DNA of 64,000 bases from Acidobacteriota bacterium. GTDB lineage: Bacteria; Acidobacteriota; Terriglobia; Acidiferrales; UBA7541. The notes under the pieces are model-generated. The model ran no database searches and was not told the origin of the DNA. It saw nothing but the letters and a program-made list of their open reading frames with translations. The DNA lies in the NCBI GenBank assembly GCA_013289585.1, contig JABCZR010000003.1, positions 1 through 64,000 on the forward strand. The letters are read 5' to 3'. The position numbers and the translations under genes are program-made. Shown here piece by piece: positions 55,755 to 64,000 of this stretch; the first letter of the stretch is position 1; every line of letters begins with the position of its first letter.

Positions 55755-58406
55755 TCACGCGCGGACGCTCCGTTCCTTCACATCGCCCGAAGACGTAGGA
55801 CTCAGACCAGTGTCCGCCACGCTTTCTGCGACTGATCCATCAACGCTGCGAACATGGATATCTCGCTGAGGGAACGGGATTTCGATACTGGCCTCTTTCA
55901 AGGCTGTGGCGACGGCGACAGTGACATCGCTCTGTAGCTGAAACCAGGTGTCCTGCTGACCACACCAAAAGCGCAGCTCAAACTTCAGTGCGCTTTCGCC
56001 AAATCCCAGGAAGAAAGCCATGGGCGGGCGCTCGCGCAAGACTCCCGGATGTGATCCCGCCACTCCCTCGAGCAGCTTGATCACTCGGGCGGGATCGGTC
56101 CCATAAGCCACTCCGACGGGCACGTCCACGCGCCGCCATTGTGACGACAGGGTCCAATTGATGACCTGGTTCGAAATCAGGTTGCTATTCGGTACGATCA
56201 CCTCCGCACCCTGGAAGGTCAGGATTGTGCTGGATCGCGCCCCGATCCTCCGAACGATGCCCACCAATCCCCCGACGTCCACGGTATCGCCGACGTGGAT
56301 GGGACGCTCGAAGAGCAAGATCAGTCCAGAAACAAAATTGTTCACGATATTTTGTAGGCCGAAGCCGAGACCAACGCCTAGCGCGCCTGTGAGCACCGTA
56401 AACTTGTTTAGCTCGACACCGGCTGCCGCTAGAGCGGCTCCAGCAACCACCAGCATAAGGACGTAATAGGCGATCGTTGAGATGGCGTAGGGCACGCCGC
56501 GGTCAAGAGACAATTTTGGAAGCACAACCTTTTTTAATAGAAACGTGAACGCATTCGCGAGCGCGTAACCAACCAGCAAGACCAGCGCAACGCCGAGCGC
56601 GCCTCCAAGGGTGAAATGCACCCGATCAAAGCCGATAGGGCGTTGCGACAGACTGGATAGGGCAGTCATCACGCTTTCATAGATGGTCAGTAGCCGCAAC
56701 ATGGCTTTCAACCACAACAACGAAGCCACAAGGCCCAAGAGGCGGCCGCCCCAGCGTTCTACGGCATCAGTCCGCATTTCGAGTAGCGCGCGCGCCCAGC
56801 TCGTGTGCAGGACGGTGTTGAGAATTAGGGTCAATACGCGCACGCCGCAGATAAGAGCAGTAGCAACAAAGGTTCCAACCAAGGCGCTCAGACCTAGAAC
56901 CTGAGCCAGCGAAACATATCCGACCACATTCGCCACGAGAGATACGGCCATCAGCACAAGACCCGCGCGGATCCCGATCAAGTAAATTCGCACCTTTCGA
57001 TTCTGACTCATTAACGGGCCTATTCTCGATGGGCGCGCCAGCCAGCCAATACTGAGCAAGGCGGCGAGAACAAGTAGGGCGTAAAGCTCACGCCTGAAAA
57101 ATGATGGGAGTTGAATGAGCAGGTACACGCCGCCAAGTGCGTAGAACGCGGCCAGGACATACAGAAAAATCCGAAGCCTGGGCTCGGTTAATAGCACCAA
57201 TAGTCGCAACACGGGAAAGAGATAAAGCAGGTAAAAGGCGAAGGCGATGCCGATGGGTGCCGAAGCGATGTATTGTCCCGTTCCGATCAGCGCCACCAAT
57301 AGCGCTACTGAAAACGGCCGGGCCAATAACTCCAAGAGCTCGTTTGGAACTTCGGGTCGCGCCGCCTGCTCAACGTAGAGCCTAAACTTGAAAACGCCGA
57401 GAAGCGCCAGAAGGTACAACATCGCGAAAATAAACATGGCGGGCATATGTGTACTCAGGAACTCCTTAGCGCTTGTAAATGACCTGTCAAAAGAGCTGTG
57501 GAAGGAAGGTCCGAAGTTTTGCTCGACTGCTTCCGAATCGCGGGCTTCCCAGAGAGGACGGCCATCCAGCTCTAGCAGACGACCCCGTTCGAGCTCGCGC
57601 GCTTGACGCACCCGCAGCAATATGTCCGAGATTTGCTGGTCTTGCTGAGAAACCTGATTTTGTATAGTGAGCAGCACATTTAGCTGTTCCTGTGCTTCCG
57701 ATTTTGCAGCACGAATCTTGTCCAATTGCTGCTTAATGCGGTCGACAATGGCTCCTATTCCTGGGGATTGATGAATCTGGTTCCAGGTAGCCACCCACTC
57801 CGCCTGTTGAGCCTCTAGCGTTTGAATCTGCTCTTCCAGTTTCCCTGCACGCAGCGTCAGGTGTCTACGTTCTGCGGCATATTCGAGGCTCCGGGAGTAC
57901 CAGTATCGCTGTTCGTCTTCCAGGTCCAGCGATGTGGGGTCGCCAGCCAGGAGGTCCCTGGTTTGTAGCGTTCGCCGACGAAGCTCAGCGGCTCGTTCTT
58001 CCGCTTTTCGCTGGGACTCCAGCAACTCAGACTTAGGTATCAGTTGACTGCTGATTTCTCGCAGCAGCTGGTCTAGCTCCACCGCGCGGTCGGCAATCTG
58101 AGGCAGAGGAATAGTTTGTTCTACGGATTGAGCTGCAGGAACTGCCGGAACTTCGTTCACCTGCGACTGCTTAGCGCTGTTCGAAAATGCAGACTGTGAG
58201 GGCGGCGTCTGGGACTGAATCCCGCGAATGAAGGGAGAGAAGGAAGTGAAGAAAAATGCGGTGGCAATAAGGCAGGGACGAAGCCAGTCAAGGCTTCCCC
58301 GGATGACTGCTCCTACGGTGATGCGATGAGATGAACTTTGTTGGGTCAAAGGTCTATAACCTCTTCTTCCTAGATTTAGACCGGCTGGGGGGATACTGAG
58401 AGACAT
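55755..58406 (-). CDS. MscS-family mechanosensitive channel (large, KefA/MscK-like)
   Basis: 883 residues: an N-terminal signal/anchor, a periplasmic coiled-coil region (about 90-300), about ten hydrophobic segments and a C-terminal MscS core. The core has a TM3-type Ala/Gly-rich helix ('GALGVGLGFGLQNIVNNFVSGLILLFERPIHVGDTVDVGG'). Such channels release solutes during osmotic downshock. It is convergent with aspT copy 2, separated by 47 bases. No operator is seen directly in front of it. Confidence 0.88.
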   Translation of the reverse strand: MSLSIPPAGLNLGRRGYRPLTQQSSSHRITVGAVIRGSLDWLRPCLIATAFFFTSFSPFIRGIQSQTPPSQSAFSNSAKQSQVNEVPAVPAAQSVEQTIPLPQIADRAVELDQLLREISSQLIPKSELLESQRKAEERAAELRRRTLQTRDLLAGDPTSLDLEDEQRYWYSRSLEYAAERRHLTLRAGKLEEQIQTLEAQQAEWVATWNQIHQSPGIGAIVDRIKQQLDKIRAAKSEAQEQLNVLLTIQNQVSQQDQQISDILLRVRQARELERGRLLELDGRPLWEARDSEAVEQNFGPSFHSSFDRSFTSAKEFLSTHMPAMFIFAMLYLLALLGVFKFRLYVEQAARPEVPNELLELLARPFSVALLVALIGTGQYIASAPIGIAFAFYLLYLFPVLRLLVLLTEPRLRIFLYVLAAFYALGGVYLLIQLPSFFRRELYALLVLAALLSIGWLARPSRIGPLMSQNRKVRIYLIGIRAGLVLMAVSLVANVVGYVSLAQVLGLSALVGTFVATALICGVRVLTLILNTVLHTSWARALLEMRTDAVERWGGRLLGLVASLLWLKAMLRLLTIYESVMTALSSLSQRPIGFDRVHFTLGGALGVALVLLVGYALANAFTFLLKKVVLPKLSLDRGVPYAISTIAYYVLMLVVAGAALAAAGVELNKFTVLTGALGVGLGFGLQNIVNNFVSGLILLFERPIHVGDTVDVGGLVGIVRRIGARSSTILTFQGAEVIVPNSNLISNQVINWTLSSQWRRVDVPVGVAYGTDPARVIKLLEGVAGSHPGVLRERPPMAFFLGFGESALKFELRFWCGQQDTWFQLQSDVTVAVATALKEASIEIPFPQRDIHVRSVDGSVAESVADTGLSPTSSGDVKERSVRA

Positions 58407-58538
58407 TCTGTTCCGTGGCGTCTATGCCTCACTTCGGCAGAAGTGGCAGAAACCCTCCGAGACTCCCAAATCAAACCAATGTCGTTCTCGGGTAGTAGGT
58501 AGCGTCAAATCTACACCGCCTGAACGTTCGAATCATTT

Positions 58539-59159
58539 CTACTGAGGAGTGCCGGCCTTGTTCCAATCAAGAATGTTAACGAGCTTCCAAGGATTCTTGT
58601 TGAGCTGGAACTCGAGCTGACCCTCTTTGTTAATGACCAGCTGGGCTGCTGGGTAGAGAACACCAGCGCTCTTATCTTTATCGGAATCATTAATTTCAAT
58701 TTCACCTGCCGTCAGGTTGTATGCGGTGGTTTGGGTGTTGTAATAAGCTTCACCGAATCTGAGCAAGCGGTTGGTGACGAAGCGAATCTTGCGGCCGGTG
58801 GGAGTGGGAACCAGCCGAATGTAGCTGAGGTCATAGCCAACAGTGCCAGTGATTGCAATGCGGCCCACGGACTTCATCTTCGTGAGCGCATTTACCAAAC
58901 CTTGATTTTGGCCCTTCTTGAACGACTCGATGAGGATTTGTCTATCCTCATCTGTCGAGTACTCGTAGATGGTTACTTTCACGCTAACCACTCTACCCAT
59001 CTGAGTGCTGGTGCCCGTTGCGGTGGCGTCGATAGTCTCTACTTTTCGGTCATCCGCCGCAAAGGCGAGCGCGGCCGCCGTCAGTAGTAGCGATGCCAGT
59101 AGCAGTCCGCCGTAGCTGAAGCCGCGAGTCCTGCACTTGCCTACATTGTTTCGCGTCAT
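58539..59159 (-). CDS. Secreted hypothetical protein
   Basis: 206 residues from ATG 59159, with AAGGAG seven bases upstream; the frame stays open further 5', but the signal peptide ('GGLLLASLLLTAAALAFA-AD') fixes the start. The mature part is beta-rich with no recognised family ('TGTSTQMGRVVSVKVTIYEYSTDEDRQILIESFKKG'). Operator site 7 lies 137 bases upstream. Confidence 0.7.
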   Translation of the reverse strand: MTRNNVGKCRTRGFSYGGLLLASLLLTAAALAFAADDRKVETIDATATGTSTQMGRVVSVKVTIYEYSTDEDRQILIESFKKGQNQGLVNALTKMKSVGRIAITGTVGYDLSYIRLVPTPTGRKIRFVTNRLLRFGEAYYNTQTTAYNLTAGEIEINDSDKDKSAGVLYPAAQLVINKEGQLEFQLNKNPWKLVNILDWNKAGTPQ

Positions 59160-59296
59160 CGTTTTCTCCTTTTCTGTGCCCGTTGAACGTACCTGCGAGC
59201 AAAATCCGTTTGGTGCCTGCTCCAGCCTCGCAAGCGCAATTGACCCCGCTAGTGTCCATAGCTGAAACGCTAAATCTTGTATCTGGAGCATGTCGA

Positions 59297-59312
59297 CTAG
59301 GAAAACCCCTAG
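59297..59312. promoter_or_regulatory. Palindromic operator, site 7
   Basis: CTAGGAAAACCCCTAG, 14 of 16 to the consensus in reverse-complement form, 137 bases before the start of the secreted protein gene. Confidence 0.55.
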
Positions 59313-59653
59313 TTACCCCTTTCGAGCACATTGTGGGCTCACCTGCCCCACTCCTGTCGAGGAAAGCGGAGCCGAGGTCGATTAACGGGTAGTTGGACCC
59401 ACTAAACGAATACGCCCAACTTGCAACGACAGAAAAACGCTCACAAAAGTGCGGAAGGAAAGATGGCGATAGAGGCAGATCGGATCAAATGCAAAAATCT
59501 CCAACAGGACGGGGAAAGAAAAACCGACTTGGCTCTAGCCGACCTTCCCAAAGAAGGACTTGAAGTCACACCCTTACGGTACGGTCTCAACGAGACTACG
59601 CGGCCCACAGTGATACCCGCCCTTGCGACTCATTTCCCGGTAGCCTGGGCCAC

Positions 59654-59669
59654 CTAGGACTTTCCCTAG
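59654..59669. promoter_or_regulatory. Palindromic operator, site 8
   Basis: CTAGGACTTTCCCTAG, 14 of 16. It sits about 100 bases before the decayed glucosidase fragment and 573 bases before the 60243 gene. Confidence 0.55.
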
Positions 59670-59769
59670 GTGTGCCAGTGCCTGTGCGGTGCTAGGTTCA
59701 AGTCAAGCCGAAAACCTTATATACAGACATCGGACTGTCCATGGAGCTCCATACCGGATTTCGAGATTC

Positions 59770-60182
59770 GCGGAACTCGGAGTGGTTCCATATGCTGAAC
59801 CGCGATATCACTTCTATTTGTATTACGGCGACAACTTCAAAATCGAATGCCCCACGGGATCCGGGAAACTCATGAACCTCTTCGGTGTGAGTAAGGAGAT
59901 CTCGACCGTCTCATTCGCATCTTCTTGCGCGATGAACATGGTCGGCGGCCTGTCTATAGCAGCACGGAAAAGTTCCAGAGTGATCCATTCTGGCGCGACA
60001 ACATCTACTTCTTTGAATACTTTCATGGCGACAATGGCGCTGGGTTGGGCGCCAGTCACCAAACCGGCTGGACCGGACTCGTCGCTAAACTCATCGAGCT
60101 CTGCGGCTTTCTCGATGCTAAGCGAGTGCCGGAAGTGGGCCGTTCAGCCGCGTTCACTGAGAAAGCCCGCGCCGCTGGGTAG
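59770..60182 (+). pseudogene. Decayed C-terminal fragment of a GH63/MGH1-like glucosidase
   Basis: One frame reads 'YHFYLYYGDNFKIECPTGSG' (about 59795-59865). After a frameshift near 59903, the next frame reads '[20 protein letters not shown]', then '[20 protein letters not shown]' and '[15 protein letters not shown]', ending at a stop at 60180. These blocks are the conserved C-terminus of large GH63-like (mannosylglycerate hydrolase-type) proteins. Everything N-terminal is missing, so this is a remnant. Confidence 0.72.
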
Positions 60183-60242
60183 AGAGGACGGGGGCATGAG
60201 CCGAGCGGTGGGCAGGGCGGCCCGTTCCCTGAGATCAAGAAC

Positions 60243-60728
60243 TTGACGCTGCGGCGCGACACTATCGTGATGGTGCTGGCGTTTCTTGTGATCGTCATTG
60301 CATTGCCGTTTGCGATTATAGATACCATCGAAACGGGTCGCGTGTACCTGTTCTCGAGGCAGTTCCTTGAAGAATTGCCACAGCGCTTCACTGGGCCCGG
60401 ACGCTTACGCTTCATCCTACAGCCTACGGTGGCCATCATCCTTGGGATTCGCGGAGGTCTTGCCGATGCCAGGGCAGGAAATCCGCCCTACCTGTTCGGG
60501 TTGATCTTAGGTGCTGGACGTCGAAGAGAACTGCTGCGAAGCGGAGTGGTCGCCGTGCGCAACCTGGTGGCCTTGGGGATCATGATGGACGTCGTCTTTC
60601 AACTGGTCCTCTACCGCTCTGTGCATCCAGGCGCGGCCTTGGTGGTTGGGTCGATTCTTATTTGCCTCCCCTATGCAGTCTCCAGAGCGCTAACGTCGCG
60701 CGTGACGCAGGCGATGGCGAAGACCTAA
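60243..60728 (+). CDS. Hypothetical membrane protein
   Basis: 161 residues with hydrophobic segments at about 9-27, 58-70, 103-121 and 128-147, and a central basic loop ('GLADARAGNPPYLFGLILGAGRRRELLRSG'). No family is named. TTG 60243 has no clear ribosome site; ATG 60270 is possible. It is convergent with the SulP gene. Confidence 0.6.
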   Translation: MTLRRDTIVMVLAFLVIVIALPFAIIDTIETGRVYLFSRQFLEELPQRFTGPGRLRFILQPTVAIILGIRGGLADARAGNPPYLFGLILGAGRRRELLRSGVVAVRNLVALGIMMDVVFQLVLYRSVHPGAALVVGSILICLPYAVSRALTSRVTQAMAKT

Positions 60729-60929
60729 GGAACGCCGCGTATCTGCGGGGCAGGAAGAGCGGCGGGAAGGAACAGTCGTTCACTGTTGCGTATTCCTCGC
60801 GTTGGCCGCAACCTGTTAGTGGCGTCACCATAGTGGAGCCACTCGTATTCTTAATTGCGACTCTCATGACTTCGCGCATTCCGACGCAGGTTAGGGGATA
60901 CTTTGTGAATGGTTATTACTTGCTCCCGC

Positions 60930-62630
60930 TCACGAGGACAATTCACCGTATTTCGCAACCGCCAGCTCGAGAGTAAACTGCATCTTCTCACGTCCGAGGG
61001 CGATGCCTAGCGGCGATCGCTGGACCATTTGCAGTACTCCGGGGTTGAGCCCCACTAACCAAGTGGCCACTCCAAGATCACGTTGTCGTTTCTCGCCCTC
61101 GTTCAGGGCTTTCAATGCCGAGTATTCGAGATCGAACACAGCACTGAGATCGAGCACAACTACCTTGGGTTGCGCTTCATTCACCAACAGTCTTATCTTC
61201 TGTCCGATAAGCTCGGCATTGGCAAAAAAAACGCGTCCCTCAAGTCGCAGCAACAACAGACCTGGAAAAGTTTCGTCCTCTGGATGCTCCCCAGAACGTG
61301 GCCGAAACACATTTGTCCCTGGCTTGCGCCCTAGAACGTACACCGGTGGATCGGCAACCTGAGATGCCAGCGCCACCAGCGACACCAGGATGGCGACAAT
61401 GATCCCCTTCAAAGTCCCCAACAGAACCACCCCGGCTAAGGCGGTCAAAGCCCAGGTAAACTCAGTTCGGCGGATATTTAGGATCGCACGGAACTCTGTC
61501 GGTTGAATCAATCCGATCGAGTAGACGATAACGATGGCTGCGAGAGTCGCTTGAGGCATGAGCGCTAGAAGGGGCGCGAGCAATAGAATTGTGGCCAATG
61601 CAACGATAGCTGTAACTATCTCTGCGAGCTGCGTGCGCGCACCCGCGCGGCGGTTCACCGCGGTCTGGGAGGTGCCTCCACCGGCAGGCATTGTTCCCGC
61701 GAACGCGCCTCCCGCATTTGCGATCCCCGTCGCAAGCAACTCCCGATTTGGTCGGAGAGGTGGTTCCTCACTCTTGGCGAACGCTCGACCGGCGGCAATC
61801 GTCTCGGTAAAACTCATCAGCGCTATGCCTAAGGCCCCAGGCCAGAGCTCTCCCACGAGAGAGAATTCCGGGAAAGTGATTGAGGGTAGACCCTGAGGAA
61901 TCCGTCCGACTAACTCCACTCCGTGTGCCTGCAACCCCAGGAAGCGTGCACCGATGATTCCCGTAGCCACGGCGATCAGCGGAGCCGGCGTTCGCGGAAG
62001 CAATCGTTCGATCCCAACCAACAAGACGATCATTGCTATCCCGACGGCTAATGTCGTCAGCTTGGCCTCTGGAGTTCCACGCACGATAGCCAACACGTTA
62101 TGGAAAAAAGAGGCCCTGGGAATATGAATGCCGAGGATCTTTGGAATCTGATCTAGCACGATGACAGTACCAATACCCGCCTTAAAGCCGACCAATACTG
62201 GTTCGGAAATGAAATTAGCGATAAAGCCCAACCGCAACAACGAAGCAAGAACGAGGATGCCTCCAACCAATAGTGTCAACATTGCTGAAGCCTTAAGGAG
62301 GGATGACGGATCTCCACCAGGCACGACTTGGCCGAGTTCTGTTGCGGTGAGAACTGCGATGGTGGTGGTGGTGCTTACACTCAGTGGGCGAGAGGTTCCC
62401 AGCACAGCGTAAATCGCCAAGGGGACTAAGGCAGTGTATAGCCCCACCTGTACCGGAAGTCCTGCAATCGTTGCATATGCCATTGCCTTGGGAATGACCA
62501 CGGCGGCCGTGGTCAGGCCGGCGATCAGATCCGGCCGCAACCACTCCTTCTGGTAACCGAATAACCAGTCTGCAATCGGTAGGTTGCTGTGGCTGGTATG
62601 CCCTGTCGACAAGTCTTTCCCCAAACGCAT
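60930..62630 (-). CDS. SulP-family anion transporter with STAS domain
   Basis: About 566 residues from ATG 62630 (TTG 62696 would add 22). There are about 12-14 hydrophobic segments with SulP patterns ('DLIAGLTTAAVVIPKAMAYATIAGLP', 'NRELLATGIANAGGAFAGTMPAGGGTSQTAVN') and a C-terminal STAS domain ('VVVLDLSAVFDLEYSALKAL'). The family imports sulfate, bicarbonate or other anions, or dicarboxylates. It is one of the units next to an operator (site 9, 141 bases upstream of ATG 62630). Confidence 0.9.
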   Translation of the reverse strand: MRLGKDLSTGHTSHSNLPIADWLFGYQKEWLRPDLIAGLTTAAVVIPKAMAYATIAGLPVQVGLYTALVPLAIYAVLGTSRPLSVSTTTTIAVLTATELGQVVPGGDPSSLLKASAMLTLLVGGILVLASLLRLGFIANFISEPVLVGFKAGIGTVIVLDQIPKILGIHIPRASFFHNVLAIVRGTPEAKLTTLAVGIAMIVLLVGIERLLPRTPAPLIAVATGIIGARFLGLQAHGVELVGRIPQGLPSITFPEFSLVGELWPGALGIALMSFTETIAAGRAFAKSEEPPLRPNRELLATGIANAGGAFAGTMPAGGGTSQTAVNRRAGARTQLAEIVTAIVALATILLLAPLLALMPQATLAAIVIVYSIGLIQPTEFRAILNIRRTEFTWALTALAGVVLLGTLKGIIVAILVSLVALASQVADPPVYVLGRKPGTNVFRPRSGEHPEDETFPGLLLLRLEGRVFFANAELIGQKIRLLVNEAQPKVVVLDLSAVFDLEYSALKALNEGEKRQRDLGVATWLVGLNPGVLQMVQRSPLGIALGREKMQFTLELAVAKYGELSS

Positions 62631-62696
62631 CTGCTGGGTTCGTCCATCAGCGCAGTTCACCGATATTCGATCAACGCCAAATCCGACGGGTGACAA

Positions 62697-63072
62697 ACTC
62701 AGCGGCGCTGGCTGAGCCTTGATGAAGCTGCCAAGATGCGAATGCTAGCAACCCAATATTTCTCTCAGCACCTAGGGATTTGCCTAGTGGCGCTCCGACG
62801 CCCGAGTTGAACCCGCTCGACCAAAGAGGCCACAGCGACCGATGCCTGTGGTCACATTTTTGAATTCGGACTACAATTCAAGACTTCCGCCGGTGTTCTG
62901 GAAGAACTAAGGCAAGTCTTCGAAGGGGTAGTTCGTGTAGGGGAATCGTCATTCATTTACGGTATCGATTCGAAAAAATGCGATCAATTTAGGAGCTCGA
63001 AAGAATTGGTCCACTCCCGTTGTATCGCGATGATTCCCAGGTTCAATTGCCTGAAAGCCCGGTAATTGGCAG
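62697..63072. other. Divergent spacer between SulP and sensor kinase 2
   Basis: 376 bases without a gene. It contains operator site 9 (62772-62787), positioned to serve both directions. No clear Shine-Dalgarno sequence is seen before the ATG at 63073. Confidence 0.55.
62772..62787. promoter_or_regulatory. Palindromic operator, site 9
   Basis: CTAGGGATTTGCCTAG, 15 of 16. It lies 75-141 bases before SulP (depending on start) and 285 bases before the sensor kinase at 63073. Confidence 0.62.
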
Positions 63073-64000
63073 ATGAATCTTGAAAATAGCTGGCTCCCCA
63101 GCCAGTCAAAACGTCTTGTCGGAAATGCGCGCCGGATCTCCCTGCTGCTGGTTCTGATTTCCTTGCACTTGGTGGGTGAGCCTAGGGGGAGTGCTCAAAC
63201 TCCCGCAAAGAAGAATATTCTAATTCTGAACGAGGTGGGCCCATCGCACGCTCTGACCAAGATAGTGGCCCAAGAACTTTTCACCGGAGTGCCTGATACG
63301 CCCGGTCGTCACGTCGAAATTTATTCAGAAAGCTTCGACATGCTCTCTTTTCCGGACAGCCTCTCCCCCTCGGAATTGCAGGAGTCGCTTGTTAAGCAAT
63401 ATGGCAGGCAAAAATTTGACGTTGTCGTAGCTGTGGGACCAGACACTATTAAGTTTCTCGGGGAACATGCCCAGTCTCTGTTCGTCAACGTTCCCATTGT
63501 CATTTGTGGAAGTTCCGCCGACCAGGCAGGCCATCCCAAGTTAGACTCCAGGTTCACGGGAACTTGGCAAAAGCTTGAATCAACGAAAACAATGGAGGTG
63601 GCCCTACGCCTTTTCCCGGCCACTCGGCATGTGTTTATAGTGGGAGGCACCTCTGATTTCGACCGGACCGTCATGTCATTGACAAGAAATTCCATGAGTT
63701 CCTTTGCGGCGAACGCAGATATTGTCTACCTGACAGACATGGCTATGGGAGAACTACTCGAAAAACTACAGAACCTACCTGAGAACTCGGTTGTCCTTTA
63801 TGTCTCCCTTTTTCAGGATACCGCCGGCCACAGTTTCCTCAATGCGACCAAGGCCCTCCCCATGGTTGCGTCGGCCGTGAATGTCCCCGTATTTGGAATG
63901 TCAGATACGTATTTGGGGCGTGGAATCGTCGGCGGGGATCTGATGAACTTTCAGGAACAGGGGAATGTCACGGCTCGGATCGTTTCGGAACTCCTCGATG
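63073..64000 (+). CDS. Partial sensor protein with ABC-substrate-binding-like domain
   Basis: The frame is open from ATG 63073 to the window end (309 codons, incomplete). It has a signal segment ('ISLLLVLISLHLVGEPRGSAQ', about 22-42) and then a periplasmic domain homologous to that of the kinase at 32243-34105. Compare 'KNILILNEVGP', 'FDVVVAVGPDTIKFL', 'RHVFIVGGTSDFDR' and 'GRGIVGGDLM' with that kinase's matching blocks. The missing C-terminus is presumably a HisKA_3/HATPase kinase, but that lies beyond the window. Confidence 0.75.
   Translation, partial: MNLENSWLPSQSKRLVGNARRISLLLVLISLHLVGEPRGSAQTPAKKNILILNEVGPSHALTKIVAQELFTGVPDTPGRHVEIYSESFDMLSFPDSLSPSELQESLVKQYGRQKFDVVVAVGPDTIKFLGEHAQSLFVNVPIVICGSSADQAGHPKLDSRFTGTWQKLESTKTMEVALRLFPATRHVFIVGGTSDFDRTVMSLTRNSMSSFAANADIVYLTDMAMGELLEKLQNLPENSVVLYVSLFQDTAGHSFLNATKALPMVASAVNVPVFGMSDTYLGRGIVGGDLMNFQEQGNVTARIVSELLD

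Larger units (their letters stand above)
59160..60242. other. Gene-poor region with two operators and a gene remnant
   Basis: It contains operator sites 7 (59297-59312) and 8 (59654-59669) and a decayed glucosidase fragment (about 59770-60182). A 78-codon frame at 59421-59657 starts with TTG and has no recognised family or ribosome site; I do not call it. Confidence 0.5.

Noticed and set aside
59421-59657. A 78-codon plus-strand frame with a TTG start
   Set aside because: No family, weak start and gene-poor surroundings. It is likely a chance frame or part of decayed DNA.

Overview
The window looks like a chromosomal segment of an Acidobacteriota-type soil bacterium. This is inferred from gene order (phoH-ybeY-CBS transporter-era, an ntrYX pair, pilB-pilT-pilC-pilS-pilR), frequent GTG/TTG starts and the protein types; no rRNA or tRNA gene is present to confirm it. 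No transposase, integrase, phage gene, CRISPR array or tRNA was recognised.

Region 1 (about 1-10 kb) holds housekeeping and regulatory genes: a Spy/CpxP-like periplasmic protein, a DUF433 antitoxin-like gene with a 14-codon stub of its usual DUF5615 partner, the RNA/ribosome cluster phoH-ybeY-CNNM/CBS protein-era, a small secreted protein, and an ntrY-ntrX two-component pair on the minus strand.

Region 2 (about 10.3-28 kb) is a type IV pilus / type II secretion-like block. It has pilB-pilT-pilC-pilS-pilR, a PAP2-like membrane enzyme and two type IV pilins, each with a candidate sigma-54 promoter (the first strong) that the nearby PilSR pair could control. A second set follows: a LolA-like protein, a GspF/PilC-type platform, a GspE/PilB-type ATPase, PilM/N/O/P-like proteins and a pseudopilin-like protein with a Pro/Gln-rich tail. 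No secretin or prepilin peptidase is in view. From 28 to 32 kb come a lytic transglycosylase, a HAD phosphatase, threonine synthase and an AlaX-like editing protein.

Region 3 (about 32-64 kb) is a less GC-rich accessory-like region of envelope, transport and amino-acid decarboxylation genes. A NarL-type two-component system with an ABC-substrate-binding-like sensor domain lies at its left edge, and a second kinase with the same type of sensor runs off the right edge. Between them are SYLF, YceI, AI-2E-family, K+-channel-like, DASS, DcaP-porin, MscS-like and SulP proteins, several secreted proteins, and an Orn/Lys/Arg-type decarboxylase followed by aspT-aspD-aspT, which suggests proton-consuming amino-acid decarboxylation. 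Two decayed genes (a MEDS-domain protein and a glucosidase-like enzyme) lie in the same stretch.

The most striking signal is a 16-bp palindrome, CTAGGGAWWTCCCTAG, in nine full copies. All nine lie in intergenic DNA between 35.2 and 62.8 kb, in front of the response regulator and most of the transport and decarboxylase units; none was noticed in the first 35 kb. It looks like the operator of an undescribed local regulon, most simply that of the NarL-type regulator encoded at its edge. Two of the sites also share a diverged leader of about 150 bp that contains a stem-loop.
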